64,000 nt of DNA from Variovorax sp. OK212. GTDB lineage: Bacteria > Pseudomonadota > Gammaproteobacteria > Burkholderiales > Burkholderiaceae_C. Each line of letters opens with the position of its first letter. Within the stretch, counting starts at the first letter, position 1. Both the position numbers and the translations under genes were made by a program. The notes beneath the pieces were generated by a model that saw only the letters and a list, made by a program, of their open reading frames with translations, made no database searches and had not been told where the DNA came from. Positions 8,179-17,763 of the stretch are shown piece after piece. The DNA lies in contig NZ_FOLP01000007.1 of the NCBI RefSeq assembly GCF_900112425.1, positions 124,001 through 188,000 of the forward strand, given 5' to 3'.

Positions 8179-9144
8179 ATGAAGCGATTTCCCCTCACCG
8201 TGCTGACCGCCGCGCTGGCCCTGGTGCCGCTGCTGGGCCACGCGCAGGCCTTCCCCGAGAAGGCCATCACCTTCGTCGTGCCGTTCGCGGCCGGCACCGC
8301 CACCGACCAGATCGCGCGCGCGCTGGGCAACCAGATCGCCACCGAGACCAAGCAGGCCGTCATCATCGACAACAAGGCCGGCGCGAGCGGCTTCATCGCC
8401 TCGCAGGCCGTGGCCAAGGCGCCCGCCGACGGCTACACGGTGCTCATCACCACCAACACCACGCACGCGGCCAACGAGCACCTGTTCAAGAAGCTGCCCT
8501 ACGACCCGGTGAAAGACTTCGCACCGGTTGCCGCGCTGGGCAAGGGCGGCCAGATCATGGTGGTGAACCCCGCGTTCCCCGCGAAGAACGTGGGCGAGTT
8601 CATCGCGCTCGCCAAGAAGGACCCGGGCAAGTACAGCTTCGGCAGCGGCAGTTCGTCGAGCCGCATGGCCGGCGAACTGCTGCAGCAGATGGCCAACATC
8701 AAGCTGCTTCATGTGCCCTACAAGAGCAACACGTTGGCCGTGACCGACCTGCTGGGCAGCCAGATCAACATGATGATCACCGACACGGCCACCGGCCTGC
8801 CGCAGGTGAAGGCCGGAAAGCTGCGCGCGCTGGGCGTTTCCAGCTCGGCGCGCTCGCCGCTCGCGCCCGACGTGCCCACCATTTCCGAAGCCGGCGTGAA
8901 GGGCTATGAAATGGGCTACTGGTTCGCCGCCTACGCGCCCGCCAAGACGCCGCCCGCCGTGGTCAAGCGCCTGAACGAACTGCTGGTGAAGGCCGCGAAG
9001 AGCGAGGCCGCCAGGACCGCCTTCTACGAGCCGACCGGCACCGAGGTGTTCACGGGCTCGCCCGAAGAGCTGGGCAAGTTCCAGGCGGGCGAGTCGCAGA
9101 AGTGGGGCCGCATCGTGAAGGCGGCCGGTATCGAGGCCGAATAA
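8179..9144 (+). CDS. Bug/TctC family periplasmic solute receptor
   Basis: This 321-aa receptor has a signal peptide (KRFPLTVLTAALALVPLLGHAQA) and the Bug ligand loops (FPEKAITFVVPFAAGTATDQIARAL near residue 25 and SFGSGSSSSRMAGELL near 155). It is 58 nt after the AtuA-related gene with GGAGAC before the ATG. It is probably in the same LysR-controlled operon, presumably binding the carboxylate that the AtuA pair acts on. It is a distant paralogue of the receptor at 2038-3021. Confidence 0.9.
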   Translation: MKRFPLTVLTAALALVPLLGHAQAFPEKAITFVVPFAAGTATDQIARALGNQIATETKQAVIIDNKAGASGFIASQAVAKAPADGYTVLITTNTTHAANEHLFKKLPYDPVKDFAPVAALGKGGQIMVVNPAFPAKNVGEFIALAKKDPGKYSFGSGSSSSRMAGELLQQMANIKLLHVPYKSNTLAVTDLLGSQINMMITDTATGLPQVKAGKLRALGVSSSARSPLAPDVPTISEAGVKGYEMGYWFAAYAPAKTPPAVVKRLNELLVKAAKSEAARTAFYEPTGTEVFTGSPEELGKFQAGESQKWGRIVKAAGIEAE

Positions 9145-9164
9145 GGTCGAACAAGGCTGAACGC

Positions 9165-9959
9165 TCAGCCCCGGCTCGCGGCCGGTGCGCTGTGCACCGC
9201 GAAGCCTGCCTGCCCCGGCGCAATGTCGGGCCGCAGGGTGAGCGCGGGAATCTCGTAGTCGCCGGCGTTCTGGCGGCGAAACGGAATCGGGTCGGCGGTG
9301 AAGAGCGTGTCGAGCCGCTCGCCCAGTTCCCCGGTGATGCGCGCGTACACAGCGGCATCCACCTTGTGCGTGCGATGCACCACGTACGGCGGCACCACGT
9401 CGAAGCCGGGGTAGTACAGGATGCCGTGGTGAATGGGAAACAGCAGGTCGTTCATCGGCCCGTTGATGCCGCGCGGCGCGTAGTGCGACTCCCAGCCGCC
9501 GGCCGTCACCACCAGCATGGCGCGCTTGCCGGCCATCGTGCCTTCGCCGAAGCGGTCGCCCCAGTGCGTGTCCGAATGCTCGCCCACGCCGTAGGCGAAG
9601 CCATAGGCATAGATGCGCTCGACCCAGCCCTTGAGGATCGCGGGCATCGAGTACCACCACAGCGGAAACTGCAGGATCACCGCGTCGGCCCACAGCAGCT
9701 TCTGCTGCTCGGCGGCAACGTCGGCCGTCTGCGTGCCGGCTTCGAAGGCGTGCAGCGAATCCATCGAAGGGTCGAAGCGCGCGGCGGCGTCGCGCGCGGG
9801 AAAGTCGTCGGCGTCGAGCGCGGGCTTCCAGCGCATGGCGTACAGGTCGGATGTGCGCACGGTGTGGCCGGCGGCCGTGAGGCGTTCGCTCATGAAGCGG
9901 TGCAGCGCGCCGTTGAGCGACGCGGTTTCGGGGTGGGCGAGGACCAGCAGGATGTTCAC
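9165..9959 (-). CDS. NAD(P)H dehydrogenase (quinone)/flavodoxin-fold oxidoreductase
   Basis: This 264-aa protein has the NQO/KefF/MdaB flavodoxin fold. NILLVLAHPETASLNGAL at the N-terminus forms the flavin phosphate loop. LLWADAVILQFPLWWYSMPAILKGWVERIYAYGFAYG is the diagnostic central block. It probably reduces quinones by two electrons with FAD or FMN. The start codon is GTG. The gene is divergent from a LysR regulator 90 nt away and convergent with the Bug gene. The pairing of such reductases with a LysR protein suggests induction by quinones or electrophiles (inference). Confidence 0.85.
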   Translation of the reverse strand: MNILLVLAHPETASLNGALHRFMSERLTAAGHTVRTSDLYAMRWKPALDADDFPARDAAARFDPSMDSLHAFEAGTQTADVAAEQQKLLWADAVILQFPLWWYSMPAILKGWVERIYAYGFAYGVGEHSDTHWGDRFGEGTMAGKRAMLVVTAGGWESHYAPRGINGPMNDLLFPIHHGILYYPGFDVVPPYVVHRTHKVDAAVYARITGELGERLDTLFTADPIPFRRQNAGDYEIPALTLRPDIAPGQAGFAVHSAPAASRG

Positions 9960-10049
9960 GGTTTTTGCAGGGGTTCGAATGAAGATGGCCTCAGGTTAGG
10001 TGCCGTGGCGATATATTGGAAATGAATAGTTTGAATTCCAGGAATTGCC

Positions 10050-10943
10050 ATGAACAATTTCAGCCGCCTCGACCTGAACCTGCTGGTGACGCTCGACACC
10101 CTGCTGGCCGAGCGCAACGTGACCCGCGCCGCCGAGCGCCTGAACCTGTCGCAGCCCTCGGTGAGCGTGCAACTCGCCAAGCTGCGCGAGGTGTTCGGCG
10201 ACCCGTTGCTGGTGCCCGCGCAGCGCGGCATGCGGCCCACGGCACGCGCCGACGAGTTGCGCGAACCGCTGCGCGAGGCGCTCGCATTGCTGGGCCGCGC
10301 GGTGGCGCCCACCCGGCCTTTCGACCCGGCCGAGGCCACCACCACCTGGCGCGTGGCGGCGGCCGACTATGCCGAGTCGGCCATCCTGCTGCCGGCGTTG
10401 GCGGGGCTGCGCGCCGAGGCGCCGAACACCCGGCTGGCCGTGGTGGAGGCGGTGCCCTCACGCATGGCGCGCCAACTGGAGCAGGCGGAGATCGACCTGT
10501 TCTTTCACACCAGCGTGGGCGCGCCACCCGGCTTGCACCGGCGCGTGCTGTTCCATGAGCGCTATGTGCTGGCCGGGCGGGCAGGGCACCCGCGTTTGAA
10601 GCGGCGGCCCACGCTCGCGCAGTTCTGCGCGCTGGAGCATGTGGTGGTGTCGCTGGGCGGCGGCGGCTTCGTCGGGCCGACCGACGACGCGCTGGCCGAG
10701 AAAGGGCTCACGCGGCGCGTGGCGCTGTCGGTGCCGCACTTTCTTTTCATGATGTCGGTGCTGGCCTCCACCGACATGGTCGCGATGCTGCCCGAGCGGC
10801 TCGCGCGCGGCGCACCGTGGTTGAAGGTGGTGGAGGCGCCGCTGGAGGTGCCGGGCTACGAGATGGCGATGCTGTGGCACGAGCGCCGCCACCGCGACCC
10901 GGGGCACCGGTGGCTGCGCGAGCGGATCGCGGAGAGCTTGTGA
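10050..10943 (+). CDS. LysR family transcriptional regulator (NodD/MexT-like)
   Basis: This 297-aa protein begins FSRLDLNLLVTLDTLLAERNVTRAAERLNLSQPSVSVQLAKLRE, typical of the NodD/LinR/MexT group of LysR proteins. The effector domain ends with the usual ASTDMVAMLPERLA. It is divergent from the quinone reductase gene. The 90-nt gap holds an AT-rich stretch with an imperfect TGGAA...TTCCA repeat (10017-10040) that may be the operator. Confidence 0.9.
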   Translation: MNNFSRLDLNLLVTLDTLLAERNVTRAAERLNLSQPSVSVQLAKLREVFGDPLLVPAQRGMRPTARADELREPLREALALLGRAVAPTRPFDPAEATTTWRVAAADYAESAILLPALAGLRAEAPNTRLAVVEAVPSRMARQLEQAEIDLFFHTSVGAPPGLHRRVLFHERYVLAGRAGHPRLKRRPTLAQFCALEHVVVSLGGGGFVGPTDDALAEKGLTRRVALSVPHFLFMMSVLASTDMVAMLPERLARGAPWLKVVEAPLEVPGYEMAMLWHERRHRDPGHRWLRERIAESL

Positions 10944-11001
10944 AGACCTGCGGGCCGATGCGCCACGGCAAGGAAAAGCTTCGAGCCGGATTGCCCGGGT
11001 T

Positions 11002-13155
11002 TCAATGCAACTCGATGGTCTGGCCCAGCAACCCCGATGGCTCGGCACTCGGCCCGACGAGGATCTCGACTTCGCCCGCCTCGAACAAGGGCTGCAGGTC
11101 CGGGCCGAGGTAGCGCAGCTCGGCCACCGGCAACTGCAGGTTCACTTCGCCGGCTTCGCCGGGCATCAATCGCAGCTTCGCGTAGCCCTTGAGTTCCAGC
11201 AGCGGCCGGGTGACACGGCCCAGCTTGCCGCGAACGAACAGGAAGACCGTTTCTTCAGCCTCGCGCGCACCCACGTTGCGCAGACCGACGCTGATCTTCA
11301 GCGTGTCCTGCTCGCTCACGCGCCGCGGCTCGACCTGGAGCGCGTCGTAGACGAACCGGCCGTAGCTCAGGCCGTGGCCGAAGGCATACAGCGGCGAATT
11401 CTCGACGTCCTGGTACCTGCTCGTGAAGTAGTCGGCGGCGTTCATCGGCCGGCCGCTGGGGCGCTGGCCGAAGTAGACCGGCACCTGCCCGACGGCGCGC
11501 GGCCAGCTCATCGGCGTGCGGCCGCCTGGCGTTGCCCGGCCCGTGACCACGTCGGCGATCGCATGGCCGGCCTCGGTGCCGAGGAACCACGCAGCGAGCA
11601 GCGCATCGGCGTGTTCGGCCAGCCAGGGGACGACGAGCGGGCGGCCCGAGAACAGGACGGCGACGACGGGGATGCCCAGCGCGTGTGCACGCGCGATCAC
11701 CGCTTCGGCCAGGGCCTGTTGACGGCCGGGGAGCGCGGGCGTGGCACGGCTCGCCGCCTCGCCGCTCATCGTGGCACGCTCGCCCAGGCACAGCACGACG
11801 GCGTCGGCGCCGTCGCACAGCGCGACGGCCGTTTCGATGCCGCTGTCGTCGACGCCCCCGATGTCCTCGATGGCAACACCGGGCGCATGCCGTATGTCGG
11901 TCTGCGGCAGCGCGGCGCGCAAGCCGGCAAGCACGCTGGTGGCCGGCTCGTGTTCGCCGGCGCCCCACCACGGGCCCTTCATCTCGGTGGTCGCGTCGGC
12001 CAGCGGGCCGATGACGCAAAGAGCCTTTGCCGCGGCCGGCAAGGGCAGGGTGTCTTGCGCGTTCTTCAGCATGACGATGGCCTTGCGCCCGGCCTCGCGC
12101 GCCAGCGCGCGCCGCTCGGCGACAACTGCCGCGGCCTCCGGTGTCGCGCCGCGGCGGTAGGGGTCGTCGAACAGGCCGAGCTGCTCCTTGAGCCGCAGCA
12201 CGCGGCGCACGCTCGCGTCGATCTCATCGATCGTCACGCGTCCCTGCTCGAGCGCGACAGGCAGGCCCTTGCGGTACGCGTCGGCCATCATGTCGATGTC
12301 GACGCCGGCCTTCAGCGCCAGCACCGCGGCATCGACGAGATCGGCCGCGACGCCGTGCTTGATCAACTCCGCGATCGCGTTGTAGTCGCTGACGATGACG
12401 CCGTCCCAGCCCATCTCGCCGCGCAGCCAGTCGCGCAGCAAGGGGGTGTGCGCCGTCATCGGGACGCCGTTGAGATCGGTGAAGGCGGGCATCAGCGTCG
12501 CCACGCCGGCGCGCACCGCCGCCGCGAAGCCCGGCAGGTGCACCTCGTGCAAGGTGCGCTCGGAGATGTCCACGGCGGCGTACTCGCGCCCCGCGGTGAC
12601 GGCGCCGTACGCGACGAAATGCTTCGCGCAGGCGGCCAGCGACTCGGCCGACGACAGGTCGGCGCCCTGGAAGCCGCGCACCTTGGCCTGCGCGATGCGT
12701 GCGTTCAGCCAGGGGTCTTCGCCGGGGCCTTCCGCGGTGCGGCCCCAGCGGGGATCGCGCGACACGTCGAGCATCGGCGCGAAGGTCATCGCCAGGCCGT
12801 CGGCCGCGCCTTCGCGCGCGGCCTCGCGCGCCGTGCGTTCCCAAAGGCCTTCGTCGAAGGTGCCGGCCTCCGCGAGCGGGATCGGAAAGAGCGTGCGGTG
12901 GCCGTGGATGATGTCCAGGCCGATCAGCAGCGGAATGCCGAGCCGCGACTTCTCGACGGCCAGCCGCTGCATCTCGTGCGTGGGGCCGGCGCCGACCATG
13001 TTCAGCAGGTTGCCGACGGTGCCGTCGACGATCGACTGCGTGGAGTCTCCCGCGAGCACCGGTCCGGTGACCGTGTAGCCGGAGGCAGTCATCGTCAGTT
13101 GACCCAGCTTTTCGGCCAGCGTCATCCGGGCCATGAGGGAATCGATGCGGCTCAT
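11002..13155 (-). CDS. Glycoside hydrolase family 3 beta-glucosidase (BglX-like)
   Basis: This 717-aa protein shows a GH3 N-terminal barrel, a GH3 C-terminal domain and a fibronectin III-like end. The substrate pocket is marked by KHF (178-180). The nucleophile Asp is in VIVSDYN (about residue 257). GHGLSYGRFVYD starts the Fn3-like part. Unlike periplasmic BglX it has no signal peptide with this start, so it is probably cytoplasmic and acts on imported oligosaccharides. The frame is open upstream, but only from the ATG at 13155 does the protein look like the family. It is divergent from the PF10091 glucanase gene. GH3 enzymes beside GH144-type enzymes often cleave sophorose-type beta-1,2-glucosides, which is possible here. 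Confidence 0.88.
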   Translation of the reverse strand: MSRIDSLMARMTLAEKLGQLTMTASGYTVTGPVLAGDSTQSIVDGTVGNLLNMVGAGPTHEMQRLAVEKSRLGIPLLIGLDIIHGHRTLFPIPLAEAGTFDEGLWERTAREAAREGAADGLAMTFAPMLDVSRDPRWGRTAEGPGEDPWLNARIAQAKVRGFQGADLSSAESLAACAKHFVAYGAVTAGREYAAVDISERTLHEVHLPGFAAAVRAGVATLMPAFTDLNGVPMTAHTPLLRDWLRGEMGWDGVIVSDYNAIAELIKHGVAADLVDAAVLALKAGVDIDMMADAYRKGLPVALEQGRVTIDEIDASVRRVLRLKEQLGLFDDPYRRGATPEAAAVVAERRALAREAGRKAIVMLKNAQDTLPLPAAAKALCVIGPLADATTEMKGPWWGAGEHEPATSVLAGLRAALPQTDIRHAPGVAIEDIGGVDDSGIETAVALCDGADAVVLCLGERATMSGEAASRATPALPGRQQALAEAVIARAHALGIPVVAVLFSGRPLVVPWLAEHADALLAAWFLGTEAGHAIADVVTGRATPGGRTPMSWPRAVGQVPVYFGQRPSGRPMNAADYFTSRYQDVENSPLYAFGHGLSYGRFVYDALQVEPRRVSEQDTLKISVGLRNVGAREAEETVFLFVRGKLGRVTRPLLELKGYAKLRLMPGEAGEVNLQLPVAELRYLGPDLQPLFEAGEVEILVGPSAEPSGLLGQTIELH

Positions 13156-13281
13156 CAGGGATTTCGAATAGAACCCAGGGGCCCTAATGATGGCATGCTG
13201 CGGGGAACCGTCGGCCACATGGGGCCGATGATCCGGTGAAACCAGACGTGACACCCGGAACGAGAACGAAAGGAGCCGTTC

Positions 13282-14576
13282 GTGCAGAAGGAAGACAGGA
13301 ACCCGAAGGCATTGGCAGCACTGCCCGATGAAGCCTTGATCGACGCCGTGCAGCGGCAGACCTTCCGCTATTTCTGGGACGGTGCGGATGCCGCCAGCGG
13401 CCTGGCGCTGGACCGCCGCACGCTCGTCGGCGCCACGGGCGAAGACCTGGCGGACGAGAGGGTCGCCATCGGCGGCACGGGCTTCGGCATCATGGCCATG
13501 ATCGTTGCGGTGGAGCGCGGCTGGACCGCGCGCGACGCGGCGCTGGAGCGCCTGGGGCGCATGATGGAAGCACTCCTGCGCGCCAGGCGCTACCACGGCG
13601 CCTTTCCGCACTTCATGGACGGGGCGAGCGGCGAGACGATCCCGATGAGCCCGAAGGACGACGCGGGCGACCTCGTCGAGACCTCGTTCCTCTGCATGGG
13701 CCTGCTCTGCGCGCGCCAGTACTTCAGCGAAGACACGGCCGTGGCGCGCCGCTTGCGCAGCGACATCGACACGCTGTGGCACGGCGTCGAATGGAACTGG
13801 TTCACCCAGGGCGGACGGGACGTGCTGTATTGGCACTGGAGCCCGAACCACGGCTGGGCGATGAACCATGAGGTGCGCGGCTGGAACGAGTGCCTCATCA
13901 CCTACCTGATGGCCGCGGCCTCGCCGCGCCATGCGATCGATCCGAAGGTGTACCACCGCGGGTTTGCGGCGGGGCCGGACTTTCTCAACGGCCGCTCGTA
14001 CCACGGCATCGAACTGCCGCTGGGCCCGCCGAACGGGGGGCCGCTGTTCTTCACGCACTACTCGTTCTGCGGCCTCGATCCGCACGGCCTGAAGGACCGC
14101 TACGCCGACTACTGGGACCTCAATTGCCGCCATGTGCGCGTCAACCACGCGCACTGCGTCGCCAATCCGCGCGGCCACAAGGGCTACGGCGAATCGTGCT
14201 GGGGCCTGACGCCAGCGACGACCCCGACGGCTACCTCGCGCACGATCCGAACAACGACAACGGCACCATCTCGCCGACGGCCGCGCTGTCCAGCCTGCCG
14301 TACGCGCCCACCGAGGTGATGCGGGCGCTGCGGCATTTCCTCACGGCGCATGGCGAGCGGGTGTGGCGCGACTACGGCTTCGTCGATGCGTTCTGCGAGG
14401 ACCGCGGCTGGTTCGCCAACACCTTCCTTGCCATCGACCAGGGCCCGATCGTCGTGATGATGGAGAACCATCGCACGGGCCTGCTGTGGAAGCTGTTCAT
14501 GGGCGTGCCCGAAGTGCAGGCCGGGCTGCGCGCCCTGGACTTCAGCAGCCCGCATCTCGGGCCGTCCGCACTGTGA
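13282..14576 (+). pseudogene. PF10091 glucoamylase-like / GH144-like glucanase, interrupted by one frameshift
   Basis: From the GTG at 13282 the protein reads as a PF10091 (Glycoamylase) family enzyme: LIDAVQRQTFRYFWDGADAASGL near the start, then VETSFLCMGLLCARQYF and FNxxSYHGIELPLGP-like blocks. At about 14211 the frame fails (WGLTPATTPT). Adding one base there restores WGLTASDDPDGYLAHDPNND, and the other frame then runs cleanly to the TGA at 14574-14576. The restored protein would be about 431 aa. The family includes beta-1,2-glucanases (GH144) and related transglycosylases. The next gene starts at a GTG overlapping this stop, so the ribosome would need to reach the restored frame. A sequence error is as likely as a true lesion. 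Confidence 0.75.
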
Positions 14577-16000
14577 GCTTCGGCGTGGCGAGCCCGCAAG
14601 ACCCGGCTTTCGAGTCCTGGCTCGACAGCCAGCTTTCGCGTTCGGCGAGCGCGATGCTGACGAGCATCTCGCCGCTGTCGATCGTCAAGCACCGCGCGGG
14701 CTTCGGCCAGACCATACGGCCGATCGCTGGCGCCATCGTCGCCTCGCCCGTGCTCGGCAACTACGACCCGGACCCGGACTACTTCTTCCACTGGTTTCGC
14801 GACTCCGCAGTCGTCATCGATGCGCTGCGCCTGCTCTACGCCGAGCGGCGCATCGGCGACGAAGCCCTGCGGCATCTGCGTGACTTCACCCGCTTCAGCC
14901 TTGCCGTGAACGGGCTCGACGGCCGCACGGTGGCCGCGGTGCAGGACCGCAAGGCGCGCGTGGCGCCCGAGTTGCTGCAGTACCTGCGCGAGGACGACGA
15001 CCTCTCGGGTGCCTACGCCGATGCCGTCGTTGCCGATACCAGGGTGAACCCCGACGGCACGCTCGACGCCCTGCGATGGGCGCGCCCCCAGCACGACGGT
15101 CCGCCGCTGCGCGCGTTGGCGCTGCTGCGCTGGGTGGCCGGCGGGCACCTCGACGCCGCGCTGCTGGCGGAGGTCGTGCCGCTGATCCGTTTCGACATCG
15201 GCTTCACGCTGCGCCACTGGCGCGAGCCGTCCTACGACATCTGGGAAGAGGAGCTCGGCCACCACTACTACACGCTGCGCGTCGCAGGGGCCGCGCTGGC
15301 CGAAGGCGCGGCGTGGCTGGAAGGGCTGGGCGACTCGGCGCAGGCGCAACGCTGCCGGGAAGAGTCGCAGGCCGTGCGGCAGCTGCTCGACGGGTACTGG
15401 GCAGATGAACGAGGCGAAGGCGAAGGCGATCACGACGCGGCGTGCGGCTACTACCGTTCACGCGTGCTGGCGGACGGCCAGCCCGGTCCCAAGGCGCTGG
15501 ACATCGCGGTGATCCTCTCGGCGATCCACAGCCTCGGCACCGAGCCCGCGCATGGACCGGCCGACCCGCGCATGCAGGCCACGCTGGCGCGGCTCGACGC
15601 GCTGTTCGACGCGGCCTATCCGATCAACCACGGCCGTGCCGCGGGCCGCGGCGCGGCGATGGGGCGGTACGCCGGCGACGTGTACTGCTCGGGCGGCGCG
15701 TACTACTTCTCGACGCTCGGCGCGGCGGAGTTCTGTTTCCGCGCCGCGGCCATGGCCGGCCATACGAGCGGAAAGACGGGCAGCGATGCACGGCCTTCGA
15801 CCCGGTGGATCGAACGCGGCGACGCCTACCTCGCCACCGTGCGCGCCTACACGCCGGCAAGTGGCGACCTGTCGGAACAGTTCGACCAGCACAGCGGCGC
15901 GCAGACCTCGGCGAAGCAACTGGCCTGGAGCCACGCCGCGTTCATTTCGTGTGTCTCGGCGCGCCGCATCGCGGCCGCCGCCTGCCAAGTGCCGCGATAG
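14573..16000 (+). CDS. Glycoside hydrolase family 15 (glucoamylase-type)
   Basis: This protein of about 475 aa starts at a GTG overlapping the stop of the previous gene. GNYDPDPDYFFHWFRDSAVVIDAL (about residues 62-85), SYDIWEEELGHHYYTLRVAGAAL (general acid Glu in the WEE motif) and the late SGDLSEQFDQHSG are the GH15 signature regions. The closest pattern is fungal-type glucoamylase. These inverting enzymes release glucose from alpha-glucan ends. No signal peptide is visible. It is part of a tight four-gene block on the plus strand. Confidence 0.85.
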   Translation: MSFGVASPQDPAFESWLDSQLSRSASAMLTSISPLSIVKHRAGFGQTIRPIAGAIVASPVLGNYDPDPDYFFHWFRDSAVVIDALRLLYAERRIGDEALRHLRDFTRFSLAVNGLDGRTVAAVQDRKARVAPELLQYLREDDDLSGAYADAVVADTRVNPDGTLDALRWARPQHDGPPLRALALLRWVAGGHLDAALLAEVVPLIRFDIGFTLRHWREPSYDIWEEELGHHYYTLRVAGAALAEGAAWLEGLGDSAQAQRCREESQAVRQLLDGYWADERGEGEGDHDAACGYYRSRVLADGQPGPKALDIAVILSAIHSLGTEPAHGPADPRMQATLARLDALFDAAYPINHGRAAGRGAAMGRYAGDVYCSGGAYYFSTLGAAEFCFRAAAMAGHTSGKTGSDARPSTRWIERGDAYLATVRAYTPASGDLSEQFDQHSGAQTSAKQLAWSHAAFISCVSARRIAAAACQVPR

Positions 16001-16002
16001 CG

Positions 16003-17763
16003 ATGAGCGAGCGACCTGAGAACCGCGCCGAGCCGGCTGCAAGGACCAGCGTCTTGCGCCAGGTCAGCGAGTTGCTCGGCGCCTTGCGCGTGTCCCCGGT
16101 CGCGAAATCGCTTGTCGCGCTGATGGGCGCGATCATCGTGGTCGTCGCGCTCACGGCGTACGGGCAGATCGAGCTCAACAGCTGGAACAAGCCTTTCTAC
16201 GATGCGATCTCGCGCCGCGACCTGAGCGAGTTCGTCGTGCAGGTGGGCGTCTTCGCGGTCATTGCGGGCGCGCTGCTGGTCTTGAACGTCGGGCAGCGGT
16301 GGCTGGGCGAAACCCTGCAGCTGAAGCTGCGCGAAGCGGTGGTCAACGACCTCGTGGGGCTGTGGCTGCAGCCGCGCCGGGCGTTCTGGCTCCAGGCCAG
16401 CGGCCCGATGGGCGCCCACCCCGACCAGCGCATGCACGACGACACGCTGAAGCTGTGCGACCTGTCGGTCACCCTCGGCGTGGGGCTGCTGCAGGCGGCG
16501 ATGCTGTTCGGCAGCTTCGCGAGCGTGCTGTGGGTCATCTCCAAGGACTTCAGCCTCTTCTTCGACGGCAAGGACCACGTGCTGCCGGGCTTCATGCTGT
16601 GGGCGGCAATCGCCTATGCGGTGGCCGGCTCGCTGGTCACCTACTGGGTCGGCAACGGCCTGATCTCGCGCAACGCCGAGCGCTACGCGCGCGAAGGCGA
16701 GTTGCGCTTCTCGCTGACGCGCATCAACGAGCATCTGGACGGCATTTCGCTGGCGGGCGGCGAGGGCGACGAGAAGCGCCGCGTCGCCACGCATTTCGGC
16801 GACGTGCTGCGCGCCACGTCGCGCGTGGTGCTCGGGCTGACCAACCTGACCTGGGTCACCGCGGGCTTCGGCTGGGTCACCATCATCGCGCCGACGCTGG
16901 TGGCCTCGCCCCTGTACTTCTCGGGCAAGGTGTCGTTCGGCGGCTTGATGATGGCGGCCGCGGCCTTCACGCAGGCGCAGTCGTCGCTGCGCTGGTTCGT
17001 CGACAACTTCAGCATCATTGCCGACTGGCGCGCCACGCTGCTGCGTGTGTCCGACCTGCGCCGGATGCTGGCGTCCGACCTGGAGACGCAGGCGGGCGGC
17101 AGCCGCATCGCCTACGAAGAAGGCGAGGCCGGCGCGCTTGCGATGGACGCGCTCGAGGTCCGCTCCTGGAGCGGCCACGACCGGCTGGACGCCCCGGGCC
17201 TGGTGGTGCACCGCGGCCAGCGCGTGCTGATCCTCGGCACGCCGGGCACGGAGAAGACCTTGCTGTTCCGCGCGCTCGCGGGCCTCTGGCCCTGGGGCTG
17301 TGGCACCGTGCGCCGGCCCGCGGGCGAGACGATCCACTACATGCCGCGCGGCACGCCCTACATTCCCCGCGGCACGCTGGCCGAAGTGCTGTCGTATGCG
17401 ATGGAACCCGCGAGCTACCCCAGGGAGGCCATGGTGGCCGCGCTGGCGAGCGTGGGCCTGCAGCGCCTGGAGCCCTTGCTGAACAGGACGGGCCGCTGGG
17501 AGAGCGAGCTCAGCATGGACGAGCAGCTGCGCCTGGGCTTCGCCCGCGTGATGCTGCAGGCACCGCCCTGGCTGGTGATGGACGAGGCCTTCAGCGCGTT
17601 CGACGACGACACGCTCGAACTCATCGTCGGCGTGCTGGGCAAGCTCACGCACACGGGCATCGTCCACATAGGCTCGGCCGGCGGGGCGCACGACCGGCTG
17701 TTCACGCAGGTGGTGCATCTGGTCAAGGCGCCCAGCGCCGAGCCCGAGGAGCAGCGAGCATGA
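16003..17763 (+). CDS. SbmA/YddA-like ABC transporter, fused permease and ATPase
   Basis: This 586-aa half-transporter has an N-terminal ABC_membrane_2 (SbmA/BacA-type) domain. It opens with SLVALMGAIIVVVALTAYGQIELNSWNKPFYDAISRRDL and contains RMHDD and NPEQR-like elements, then a short C-terminal ATPase. The Walker A is GTPGTEKT (412-419), with Glu where Gly normally precedes the Lys. The signature is LSMDEQ instead of LSxGEQ. Walker B is WLVMDEAFSAFDDD. The catalytic Glu is present, but the loop changes may lower activity. It sits 2 nt after GH15 and overlaps the next gene by ATGA. The substrate is unknown. The family moves peptides, B12 or vitamins in other bacteria. Confidence 0.82.
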   Translation: MSERPENRAEPAARTSVLRQVSELLGALRVSPVAKSLVALMGAIIVVVALTAYGQIELNSWNKPFYDAISRRDLSEFVVQVGVFAVIAGALLVLNVGQRWLGETLQLKLREAVVNDLVGLWLQPRRAFWLQASGPMGAHPDQRMHDDTLKLCDLSVTLGVGLLQAAMLFGSFASVLWVISKDFSLFFDGKDHVLPGFMLWAAIAYAVAGSLVTYWVGNGLISRNAERYAREGELRFSLTRINEHLDGISLAGGEGDEKRRVATHFGDVLRATSRVVLGLTNLTWVTAGFGWVTIIAPTLVASPLYFSGKVSFGGLMMAAAAFTQAQSSLRWFVDNFSIIADWRATLLRVSDLRRMLASDLETQAGGSRIAYEEGEAGALAMDALEVRSWSGHDRLDAPGLVVHRGQRVLILGTPGTEKTLLFRALAGLWPWGCGTVRRPAGETIHYMPRGTPYIPRGTLAEVLSYAMEPASYPREAMVAALASVGLQRLEPLLNRTGRWESELSMDEQLRLGFARVMLQAPPWLVMDEAFSAFDDDTLELIVGVLGKLTHTGIVHIGSAGGAHDRLFTQVVHLVKAPSAEPEEQRA

